DNA of 64,000 nucleotides from Mantis religiosa (taxonomy: Eukaryota > Arthropoda > Insecta > Mantodea > Mantidae): the NCBI GenBank assembly GCA_030765055.1, contig CM060958.1:84499494-84563493 (forward strand), read 5' to 3'. Positions 45,536-56,860 of the stretch are shown piece after piece (positions within the stretch are counted from its first letter, which is position 1; the number at the start of each line of letters is the position of its first letter). The notes beneath the pieces were generated by a model that saw only the letters and a program-made list of their open reading frames with translations, made no database searches and was not told the origin of the DNA. Both the position numbers and the translations under genes were made by a program.

Positions 45536-47129
45536 AAATTCAAAGTATCCTTTAAATAAACAAAATATTTTTCTTGATTTTCCCAAAACGGCTCAAACAA
45601 TATTAATTAATGTGTTATAGATACGTTCAAGATAATATAATTAATAAAACATATCTTCACGTTTCTGCGAATGGTTCTGAAATCCTTAGAGTACATCGTG
45701 TCATTTCGAAGCCATAAGAGAACTACAGTTAAAATTTGTATCTTTTAAAATATCTAAGCTATAACGAAATTTAAAGTTGATTTTGAAAAACAATCCTTCA
45801 TGGGATTTGAAGTTCCCGATTGTGATGAGAATTAGTTTGTGTTCGTGATGTAGTTATTATTTTCCCTCAGGTGGTGGTTTCCAATCGAGGAGAAACTTGG
45901 TGTGGTTTGACAAATAATTATAAGTTCAGTTCTTTTCATGTACTTTATATTTACCACATAAATATAAAAAAATCAGTGATAAAACTTTTACATTAACACA
46001 GACGAATGCTTCTTTTAGAAGCTCCTAACAGAAAACTTTACTGGCGTGTAATAACACGTGTTAACATCGCATCTACACGTCCGTTCTGTACTGCTTCTCA
46101 TCACTAAGTGTATTTTAATTTCCACCTTTTATCACATTTCAGTACATAAAATTTTTGACCTGTAAGAACAAGTCTTAATACCTCTCGTGTCCCTATCCTA
46201 AGAAATATTTTTATCTTCTATCACGTCTCAACATGAAAAACTTTTAAAGACGTCTAAGTACATGTCTTACTCCTCTCGTGTCTACACTCGTAATGACGGC
46301 TGACGCCTCCTCTTAGCCAAAACGAAGTTTATTGATTTTTACTGTCGCTATGGCAATTAAATATTTTCTTATTGGTCACGTCATTCTTAACGACCAATAC
46401 AATTATACCATATTTGGTTATTTTTGTAATCTTTCTTTTTAAAACTTAATTTAAACAATCCAATACTGAATTATAACTTCAAATAATTTTAAGCTTCTAA
46501 TAACATTGTTAAAACAACTTAACATTATTGATTTTCTCCTTTGTAACTCAGTATATCACACGCTTTTATTTCACTCGTTACATAATCTCACTCACTTCGC
46601 TATCGCTTTCAACTACTTATGATGATTTCTTTTTAAATACTTTTAAATAAATTTAAAATAACAAATATAAATTTAATAACAATTTTTTGAGTTTTAAATT
46701 AAACAACTATCTCAAAGCTACAATTTTTTCCGGGGTTTATTCGTTTTCAAAAATTCCATTGTGATTTTGAAACGTTTTCTTGTACGAATGCCCCCATTGC
46801 AAGAGTTTATAATAAAGTAAATATTTGTACCCGATTTCGCGTATTGTAACATTGTAACTAAGCATATCTTGCTTAATCCTGAGCAAAAATATGAGTAATG
46901 CCACGTTAAGAGAGTAGTCACTGTTTTTATGAATATATAACGGACCTTGGTGAATTTTTTGTTGGCAGAGAAATTGATATAAATGTACATAGGTATAAAC
47001 ATGTGTAGTTTTGATCAGGATGCTTGGCTTCAATGGCAGAGCTCCTTGGTCAGTGTAGAATTTGTATGCCAGTGTTGACTGTCACACTTTCAGCTGCCAT
47101 TTTTATTTTATAAGCATACGCAAACACGG
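45536..47129. other. no gene or element recognised
   Basis: AT-rich; overlapping minus-strand frames at 46718-47033 show no domain. Confidence 0.4.

Positions 47130-47185
<56 letters not shown>
47130..47185. repeat. (CA)n microsatellite
   Basis: Uninterrupted CA run of about 55 bp. Confidence 0.97.
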
Positions 47186-47186
<1 letters not shown>

Positions 47187-47314
47187 ACATTCATACACAT
47201 CTATACGCATTTTCTTAAGAGAAAACTTCGAAGAGTAACCTAATAAATTATATTAGAGTGCGGATAAGGTCTTTCATATTCTCACGGCGACGCGCATAAA
47301 AGGTTCGCGCGCAG

Positions 47315-47705
47315 CGATAACGCGGCTTGTTTACACAAAGGAACTGATAAAGATAGCACGAAGATAAAGGTCTGCCGAAACAAACTGAGATAAATGGAAA
47401 TTTCTGGTGACATCTTGATTGATAGAGATTATTCGGTTTCTTGATTGTTCTGGAACAGTCTGGAACTATCAGATGAGGTATTTAAGGAAGCGACGACTCG
47501 CCAAGAGGCAGTCACGAACAGATGTAACGAGAGCTGAAGATGTAAACAGGTGTAATCAAAACGGTGTGGTCATCGACCTTGGTAGAATGTGATTGTGCAT
47601 GTGATGTAATACTGCTACTGTTACTGTGAATGTATTTCTACGCAAATAAAGAACATTTAGAATTTCTGCAAACTGGACTTTTAATTCTACGAACCCACAG
47701 TCACA
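47315..47705 (+). other. LTR-like segment (TATA-like, AATAAA, end in CA)
   Basis: Near 47480 there is a TATTTAAGG box; about 160 bp later AATAAAG (47646) is followed by about 50 bp ending CCCACAGTCACA. The order promoter, signal, short tail, CA end is that of a retrotransposon long terminal repeat. I could not find a clean TG start with a 4-6 bp target duplication or a second copy, so this could be chance. Confidence 0.25.
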
Positions 47706-48510
47706 ATATAAACAAACAAAATTATGTAATCATGAGGAGCAAAGACTCATATCATTATCAATCAAATTACTTTTTTTTTTTAAGTTTCACTTTCATTAAA
47801 ACAATAGGACAATTTTGTTTAACGAAACAGTGAGAAATTGCTATTTGCCAGGTGAGGATTTTAGAACCCCTTAACCGAGCGGTGACTCAAATATTAGATG
47901 CGTTTGACGCAAAGAATGCCTTTTGCTACAGTGAAACGAAGTGGTGAAATTTCAACGATTTATTAATATTGTCTCCACTTTATTGATACTGTACATGTAC
48001 TACATGGCAAAGCGAGAAGACGTATCGGAAAAATTCGCAACAGATAGATGTTTACCTGAGCTTATCGCACATACGAGGCAAGTACAGTGTTTGTATAGTC
48101 TGTTCAGATATAATCATGTCTTCTGGACAGCAATGTGTCATACATCGACAGGCGAGAGAAAACATATATAGACACACGCAGCTTCCAAACACTCTATTTG
48201 TGTCTCGTAACTTACTCTACATCAACTTACTAATATTTCACTCCTCTAATCGACCAGATAAGACCCGATAAGGGACGATCGCAGTCCTGGTCACCTGAAA
48301 GTCAATACGCCTCAACGCTCTGTCGAGTAATGTACTGACTTTAATGGATTTCAAACCAGTTTTTGTTTCGTATAAATAACTTAATACTGAAGATACGGAT
48401 GTGTATTTATGAATCATTTTTACAGAATTTAACAATTTAAATGTCTTTTTCTGTTTATTGGGTATCCATTTCCGACCCGTGAAGGGTTTAAACGGCCATC
48501 GCTGAAGCGG

Positions 48511-48905
48511 TTTAAATCCCCCGAATTTCCTGTCCCATTTCATCTCCATTATCATTTCACATCATCTCTCATCTGGTGGTCTCTTTCAGGGTAGAAGTGT
48601 CGGCGTGTCCGGCGCTGCAGGGCAGGATGATATGCACCTGGTAAACACTTCCTCCTCCGGTAGGATCGTTTCCGGTCTCCGGTCCAACTTGGTAGGTGGA
48701 ATGCCGGTTGTACTGGTCTGCTGGGGAGTTTCCAACTGGTAAATAGTAGGGACTATGCCCTCTGCACTATGGTGACTCCGTAGGTCAAACACCCTCTGTC
48801 TCCTCTCGCCTCATCCTTCTTTCCGGGTATAACTCAATTGGGGCTTAGGTACAATAAAGCACAGCTTTCGGTTCCAAATCCCCTTCGTACTAATCAAAAT
48901 CCTTA
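48511..48905 (+). mobile_element. SINE-C copy, 5'-truncated
   Basis: Begins in the family body (CCCCCGAATTTCCTGTCCCA) and continues through GGGCAGGATGATATGCACCT to GGCTTAGGTACAATAAAGCA. Head missing. Confidence 0.78.
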
Positions 48906-49311
48906 GAGCCCCTCTGCAGAACCATTTCGATGGCAATTCTTAGTTCCCTCGCGCAGTTAAGAGAACCGCGCGTAAGTTACCATAAGTTTTAATGACCCTG
49001 TATAGTATTTATCTATCATCTTAACAAAGAGGGAATTGCTAACAAAACACAGGCTATCTTTGTGAGAGGCAAACAACCTAAGAAAATTTCTACTAAATAA
49101 AACTGTTTTAAAACTTTTAAAACTGTGTTTTAAAACTGGAGAATTAAGGTTATCAAACAAAAGAGCTACCGTTTAGCAGCAGAAGCCAATGTATCTATGC
49201 TACAAGAACCACCCAGATAAAACCGCGTGTTTTGGCGTAAAACATTTCGCCAGGTGAACAGGCAATCCGCTCTCACTTGTTTGAACTTGCTAAATCTTTT
49301 TGTCCCGGCAA

Positions 49312-49555
49312 CGGCAATGGTCATATCGGTGGCCGTTCTCCTTTGGAACATATCGGAGGTGTTAAACTCGTATTCGTTGGGTTTTAATTATTAGATCACA
49401 CACATTCACAATCTCATTTATACTTCCAGACTCCGGTGAAGATGAGGAATTATCTTGGTCAGAGAAAAATCCCCACCCCCACTGCCAGGAATCGTACCCG
49501 GGAACCCCGAGCACGGCAGGCAGGTGCTCTACCGACTGAGCTACGGTGCTAGCCC
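49312..49555 (-). mobile_element. SINE-A copy, minus strand
   Basis: On the minus strand: GGGCTAGCACCGTAGCTCAG, box B-like GGGTACGATTCCTGG, body shared with 16632 and 38041, ending in the ACGGCCACCGATATGACCAT block. Confidence 0.82.
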
Positions 49556-51347
49556 TTGCTGGATGTTGTTAAGCAAAGAAAACGTAAATGTGTTACTTTG
49601 AACGTTTTTATTTTTATACTAAAGGCAAAGGTCACCCATAGCTGTTATTCCGAAATGTTTATCTAGAACACTACCTTGGCATCCTTCACAAGGTTGAGTG
49701 GAAAAGATAAGATATTGGGTCAGTAATCTTTGTGAAGTTCTGATTCATAACAGTATCTACTGCGCTCTGAACTTCAAGAATTCAGCACTTTCACGATTCG
49801 TGTGCAGATAACTTATATTAAACCCATAGGAACAATTTCTTGTTTTGGTGCAATCAGTTTTATCGCGTAATAATGATTTGGTGCAAAATGATACTTAAAG
49901 GGTTTTCACCACACAAACCATTGTAAAAATATGCTCTTAATTTCATGCCCAGGAATCCGTAAAGAACTTACTAGAAAACGTGCGATTCTGATTGTAATTT
50001 ATTTGTCAATACATAGCACACAGGTTTACAAGAAGAAATGAACTGTTTATTTTAAACAGATGTTTATAATTTATCCTGTTAGGAAAGGAACGATGTCCAT
50101 TATCTGCGAGTACGACGTTAACAAATTCTCCAAATTATCGTCTGTCTTACAAGCAGAATTATGACTTAATTCCTCATTTCAAAGTAACTGGAAAATATTT
50201 AGAAGCTTTTAAAAATTGTATTGCATTTAATGCATCTATGAAATTTAGGAAGTCCATTATTTAAGCTATGTATTGACACTTTTGTACAATGTTCTTGTGC
50301 GTAATATGTGATTTTCAATATAGTAGACTGCATGATTATTTAACACTAATATTTATTGCTTTTACTAATTTTTCTAAAAAAAAAGTCATCTATACGACAC
50401 AAAAAATCATCCGAGGATATATATTAACTTCTCATTATTGTAGAAAAATCATTACTTTCTGTACTCTCCAAATTTCTTATTTTCTCAAACAGTCAATACC
50501 TTGTTAAAATTGGAAGAATATTTGCAATACATATGGTCCTTTCTTAATTTAATTTTGAGAGGCCGTACAAAACTTTTGGAAGAAACTAATTTATAACTGC
50601 ATCGTATGAAGCATTTTGAGTATGGAAACACCCTGAGGGGGAGAGGAGGGGGAGAGAGGTTTTTGAGAAAAGGTTGAGCGTGCCTTTAGTAAACCTGCCA
50701 ATGCTCATTTATACTCGTAGCTTCAATTAATTTGTAGCTTAAATGAGTATTAAAAATCGAAAAAATAAATTTTTTCTTAAGGTTTAGAATTAATATTCAT
50801 TTATTTTAATCAATACAATGCCTTATTTTCCAGAATGTTTGGTCAAATTTCACATATACATTATCTAAAGTGATTAATTTTGAATTATTTCCTGGCGAAT
50901 GTAGAAGACGGAGGATAATAAATCATTTTTCAAATTCCATCCCATCTCATCCCTTCCCACCCATCCAAATAAGAACATTTATTAGCAGTAGGACAAGAGA
51001 GATCTATCAAAATTTCAGTATTACAGAAGCTTAATAAAATTTTCTATCACGTCTACGGTGACATCAAAAAGTACCTGTTTGCACCAGAAAATATCTGACA
51101 ATTAAATGAACAGAGAGAGAGATTATTATTTTTACTATGCAAAAGAGGGGGAAAACATTGTTCATATGAATGATTTCACATACTTTTAATTTTATTCTCC
51201 TTCTGATATTTTGAAATGTTTCATGTGTTATACAAACTTATTTTACTTACTTTTAGCGCAGAAAACTTTTGGCATTAATATCTGCATTTGCAGTGAAGAT
51301 GGGTTATGAATTGACGATGGAAAATAATATCAGAATCAGGAATTATC
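49556..51347. other. no gene or element recognised
   Basis: AT-rich non-coding sequence between SINE-A and SINE-B; a purine-rich GGGGGAGAGGAGGGGGAGAG run lies near 50640. Confidence 0.4.
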
Positions 51348-51360
51348 CTCATAAACGCCA

Positions 51361-51605
51361 GGCCGCGCCGTGGCTCAGTGGTTAGACCGCTTGGCTCTCA
51401 CCAAGGCGGCCCGGGTTCGATCCCAGGCGACAGCAAAGTGAGATTTGTGGTGGACAACACGGCGCTGGGGTGCGTTTTCTCCGGGACCTCCGGTTTCCCC
51501 CGCCATCTCATTCCACCAGTGCTCCATCTTCATCTCATGTATCATCAGTGTCACTGCTTGCGGTGCCGTACGTAGTAAAAGCGGGCGTTAAACACTACAC
51601 ACACA
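51361..51605 (+). mobile_element. SINE-B copy, complete (245 bp)
   Basis: Head GGCCGCGCCGTGGCTCAGTG, box B GGGTTCGATCCCAG, body TTTTCTCCGGGACCTCCGGT, end GCGGGCGTTAAACACTACAC. Perfect 13-bp duplication CTCATAAACGCCA (51348-51360 and 51606-51618). Open frames across it are incidental. Confidence 0.93.
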
Positions 51606-51618
51606 CTCATAAACGCCA

Positions 51619-52895
51619 TAGTTTTACATATTTTAAATATATTTCTATGGATTTAAATTAGATGTAATTATCAGGTGGATACTATATAAACATTTATCTA
51701 CCAGATGCATCAAATAATTTTTCAAAACTTCCGCATAACTTTCACAAGATAAGATTCATAGTTTATGGATGAATTACTAACACTAATTTATATTTTCCAA
51801 CATATTTAAAAGATCAGTGCAATTTACAAAAATATGAAATTGCTGAAATGTAAGGTCTATAAATACGAGAAGATGTACACTGCAATTTATACAATACTAG
51901 CATTAAAACACGCTTATTATGACACTATAAATTGTGTGCAATTTGGCCTAATTTTGCCTGTCGTACCTGAAAAATAATGACGTAATTACTTAACAACAAG
52001 CAATACTGTTCCATTCGTCGAACTAACACTTTTCTTCTCTATATACAAACTTTGCATATTATTTTCCGTAAACATATTTTGATTATTTATGGAATTAATA
52101 AATAGTCAGTAGTATCGACTTCCTTTAAAATTCCAGCTGAAATACAGTCTATATTTTCATTACAACTCATTTTAGATTTGCCAACCATTCTCCTTTAAAA
52201 TTGTGCAAATCAGCAAAATAATATTTCCTTAGTTACCATATTACGTCATACATTGTCATCGCTCATTTCTAATACATGTTTAAAGTATTAGTTATTTTGC
52301 TCATTTTAATGGTAGAATTGCTTCAAGTCGTATGTAACACATTTAGGTATAAACTTCATTGTGAACATTAGTGAAAATTTTGTCACTCCCAGCAAGATTA
52401 TACACCGTAAATAATTATTGCTTCTCTTACATTAAAATGTATATTTTCTCAGCGTTAATATGGTGGTTAAAATGTTTAAAAGTGGATATGGCTACTTTAT
52501 GGAGTCACTGTTTAAAAAGTAGTTTCGTTGCCAATTTATTGAATCTACTTTAAATATACATTTTCTCTATTATATTTTATGTACTGATATTATAAAATAA
52601 AACATGATAATAAAAAGTTACTTAAGTGATTTTGATAACTCTTTGAGAAGTCCAGTTTGTTCTGATGGACACGCGGCTATAAAACACCTTTTAATTTTAT
52701 TTCATAAACCACCAAAAGGAAAAAAAAAAAAGTCGCAAAGCCCCTATATTTGAATGCACACATACAGGAGTTATAAAATAGCATACTCGCAAAGAAGACC
52801 TTCAGTTGTTTTATTGAGAATGACATGGTGTATATAGTTGTTACCACAAAGAACAAGCATTCACCGTACTTTTTCTCACTCTAGAAGGCTCCTGT
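51619..52895. other. no gene or element recognised
   Basis: Very AT-rich, short frames only. Confidence 0.4.
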
Positions 52896-53107
52896 TGTAA
52901 ACGTATAGGAGGGGAGAAAGATACATTGCATGGAGAGCTCTAAGGCGCTGATTGGGGGAGAGACATTCGTGGGTGCTTATAGAGGCATTTATTGTGTGAT
53001 AAATATATAAGAAAACACCAATGAACTTGCCTGCACCAATCAGCAGCCTAAGAGCATTCCGTTAGTGTCTCTCTTTCTCTCCTCCCATATGTTTATAGTT
53101 GAGACAG
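52896..53107. mobile_element. foldback/MITE-like element G (about 212 bp)
   Basis: Two long inverted arms of about 60 bp: the left arm contains AGGAGGGGAGAAAG and GGCGCTGATTGG; the right arm, read inward, contains GGGAGGAGAGAAAGAGAGAC and GGCTGCTGATTGG. Half copies occur at 32325 and 40919. No coding capacity; no clear target duplication seen. Confidence 0.65.
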
Positions 53108-53251
53108 ATTTTAGTGGGACCAGAATTTTGATATTTGAAATTGCTGAGATTTTTAAAATTACTGTTATAAACATGTCTTACACAAAATGGCGTAAGTTGT
53201 ATTTATTTAGTTAGTTGAAGTTAGTGTACGCAGAACGTTGTAAATTTATTG

Positions 53252-53755
53252 AAATTAATTGACCTAATAGTGGTCTGAACTATAAACCCGGAACTTAAAG
53301 TACTTACAGCATAGTAAGTCGCCATTAAGTCTTATGTGTTTATGAGAACTCCTAGTGGCTTACCGGGAAAAATACGAGTCAGAGAGTTTAATGTCATGCT
53401 GGCACCTTGCCATGGAAGCTCAGGGTTTTTTGTAATTTTACGTCCTCCAACGTTAAGTCATATCGGACGATGAATGGAATGAGCGAAATGATGCTCAAAT
53501 GAGCCCAGGGTCCATAGAGCTTAGCTACCCGACATTCGTCTTTCAGGATAAGGGAAAACCCCGGAAAAAACCTTATCCAGATAACTCACCATGACCGAGA
53601 TTCGAACTCACAACCTCTTGAACATGAGGCGCTCTACTACTACTAACCAAGGCGGGCAGAAAGCTCAGTGGTAAGAGCAATCGGACGGAGACCGGGAGAT
53701 CCGTGGTTGAAATCCTGGCAATGGCATTGAATTTTTCTGTCTGACTTTACCTTTT
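53252..53755 (+). mobile_element. SINE-F copy interrupted by SINE-E
   Basis: The left part (53252-53423) carries the SINE-F spacer AATTGACCTAATAGTGG and continues to GGAAGCTCAG of the tRNA-like head. The right part (53661-53755) resumes AAGCTCAGTGGTAAGAGC with box B GTGGTTGAAATCC and CATTGAATTTTTCTGTCTGA. The gap is a minus-strand SINE-E. Confidence 0.75.
53424..53660 (-). mobile_element. SINE-E copy inserted in the SINE-F promoter region
   Basis: On the minus strand: head with box B GAGTTCGAATCTCGG, body CCCTTATCCTGAAAGACGAA and tail GTTGGAGGACGTAAAATTAC. An 8-bp duplication AAGCTCAG (53416-53423 and 53661-53668) falls exactly in box A of the host SINE-F. Confidence 0.78.
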
Positions 53756-55096
53756 CATTATAAATGAAGTTATAGAGTTACTTTGCTGCTTGCTATACAG
53801 TTGAAAAAGCAGGTATTAGAAAGTTGATGAGATAATTTAGAATTAATTTTAAAACATATTTGTGCCACTTTCCTATTTGAAGAATCTAAAAATAAAATTG
53901 CTTTTAAAGCAGATATTAGGAATCTTAGCTACAACTCTTTTGAGTTCTCAGATTATCCAAAATTCATTGCGAAGGAAGAGGAATCCTAGCCCCATCGCAT
54001 CCTTCATTGGCTGGAGTAGAGTCGGTCACTATTTTGCTTCCATCCAGTTCAAGTGGGTTCATTTCCTTTAGACAATCAGAGACATCAGAATATCTTCCCC
54101 ATGTGCAGTAAATCATATGATAGGAGCTGGTTTCGCTTTACTACTGTGAACACCTTAGTTGCGATGTCCTTCAGCGATGCCTATGATCAAACAAAAGATG
54201 GCATATATCAAACCTCGTCATCAGGGATGACGATGCCCTGCCATGTGACACGGGATGCCAAGTTAAAGGACCTTATTTACTAATAATAGTTTTCAATGAC
54301 ACTAGATCAAGGATTCGCGTCCACCCGTTAGACGTGACGTAATTGATGAAATAAAATATCCCAGGAAAGAAAAATGCGTCATTCTTTTGTGCTCGAATTA
54401 CCACATTCAGTGATCTCTGTAGCTACACTAGCTAAAAGAGTTCCTGGAAAGGCAAACACAAACTTAATCCGCGAGAGAGCCAAATTGAGTTTATTGCAGT
54501 CCCAGGACATGTCAAAGTTTCTGGGAAAAGCTGCATCATGATTAAGCTTCACGCTAATTGATATGTAGATTAGTGTCGCGGGCAGCGGACTTCGTTTGTC
54601 ACTAGTAAATCCTGTGTTACAGCCGCTGTCACTAATGGCACGTTACCATAGATTTTAAATGTAGGAATTGACTGAAAAACTGATGTGCCTCACTCACATG
54701 ACTTTCTCTACTCGTGTACAAAAACGCTAATTCTTCTATTTCATGTTTATCTATATAAACAATATCAAACTTTTACTAAATTTCTTGTAGGTCCAAGGGG
54801 AGTAAGTGATAATTAAATCTTTGAAGTGCTGGTCACTATGCTATTCCCATCTCTTCACATGGCCAAGATACTAAAAACAAATTCTTATGTGTACTCTCGC
54901 TTGACTTTCTCTACTCATTCTTGTACCAATATTCTTTAAACCGATATTATTCTATTTAATTGAAGTTAATCGAGATAGACTATAGAAATGTTTTATTAAA
55001 TAATATCCCCTTATAGGTGCAGTGTAATTAGGAGATTATAGTAGGCTTAAGTGATAGTCATATGTTTTAGAGCTGGTCGCGATGGGATTGCCTTGC
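53756..55096. other. no gene or element recognised
   Basis: Two short plus-strand frames (53862-54071 and 54053-54283) of less biased composition, without recognisable domain. Confidence 0.3.
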
Positions 55097-55472
<376 letters not shown>

Positions 55473-55474
55473 TA

Positions 55475-56500
55475 TCATTGTTGTATATTCTCCAAAAGAA
55501 GTAATCCTATTTTACTTGTCAGGTATGTTAGGGTTCCAGTTACAAAAACACATAAATACCAAGAACAAAATAACTGAACATGATAATAATTATAACCTTT
55601 TAAAAATTTGGCCAATAAAGTGCTCAAAGGCTGAAGTGCAACCATTTTAAAGAATACATTAAACAACGGTTTTTGAAGATCTGTATTACAATATGAAAGA
55701 TGTTGAATAAGATTATATCTCTTTTTGGAATGAAAATCACATCTAAACATTAAGTGTTCGACACTTTCATCAACGCTTTCACATTTACATAGGTATCCAT
55801 CAGGGCAGTCTTATGGAATCTTCGAAAGTAAGTTTTAAATTTCCCAAGTCCGGTAGCAAACTGGGTCAAGATAAAATTAGGTGAAAAGTGCTTGCAGTTT
55901 ACACGATCATTAACATTAGGAAAAAATAAATTTAGAGTGGTTTGCCCTGCTGTTTATCCAAGTGCTGTTCCACATTTCAAAAATTACTTTTTTTCGATGT
56001 TTTTTTAAAAAAAATGTGATTGTAGACTATTTAAAACTGAATTCTTTTTGGGATAATGCGTAACGCTTAGCAATTTCATCTGCCCTGTCATTGCCATGTA
56101 TACCCATATGGCCTCTAACCCATGTGATACACACGTGATTGGTGTTTGTTATAATACCGTTCCTTATTTTGGTAGCAAGTGAATATGTAATGTATTATCT
56201 CCTATAACACTGATAGATGCCTTGGAATCATTATATATGCATGCGCTATAGTTATTACTGCGGCACCACTCCACTGCTTGATTCAGTGCAAAACGTTTGG
56301 CCTGGAATATAGAGCAATTAGGTGCGAGTCTGTATCCTCTATAAAGCAACTCCACATTGTTTATATCGAACACCATTGATATTCCTTGCTTTGATATTCC
56401 TTTGTTTTTGCATGCCCAGGAATAAACAATGGAATAACGACCCCCTATTTGAGAAAATAATAAGCATTGGAAAAGTTCAATGAATATCAAGGAGTATCTC
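55475..56500 (-). pseudogene. LINE ORF2 remnant: RNase H through C-terminal Cys/His motif
   Basis: Minus strand, in order. 56490-56164: GYRLAPNCSIFQAKRFALNQ and SACIYNDSKASISVIGD, an RNase H core in which the usual catalytic Glu appears as Lys. About 56150-56040: VCITWVRGHMGIHGNDRADE. About 55950-55820: FFPNVNDRVNCKHFSPNFIL and QFATGLGKFKTYFRRFH. 55800-55475: CPDGYLCKCESVDESVEHLM and the FRC that completes a C-x-C-x-H-x-C type motif, then a helical tail. At least four frame changes and stops. An RNase H followed by a Cys/His motif, with a (TAA)n tract next, fits an I-like LINE, 5'-truncated. Confidence 0.82.
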
Positions 56501-56765
56501 AGAAGAGTTTCATTCCACAGACAATTTATTTGGCATAAATTTTGATGTGTTTTAATGAGATATGCATTTTTTGTGGAGTAAGAATTCGCCTTTCTCTTAC
56601 GGTTTGCAAGTCATACAAAATTCATTCGTAATGAAGAGAGCTTCTGAGGATAGTCCTAGAAATTTCTAGATATATATTTCATTTGTTAAAAAATTGTAAA
56701 CATATGGTACTTTAAACGAAATCTTATGTAAAAACGCCAAAATGTTTGAAAAATGCTAGATATAA

Positions 56766-56860
56766 AGGGTAGTCTATGGGAATTTTCTTGAAAAAGTCTT
56801 CGTATCACACCCTTGGAAATATGTACTTGACTTAAATACCAAGTTTGGTATTTAACTAAC
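56766..56860. repeat. unnamed dispersed repeat J, copy 2
   Basis: AAGGGTAGTCTATGGGAATT, TTCTTGAAAAAGTCTTCGTA and ATACCAAGTTTGG can be aligned with 20811-20905. Confidence 0.45.
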
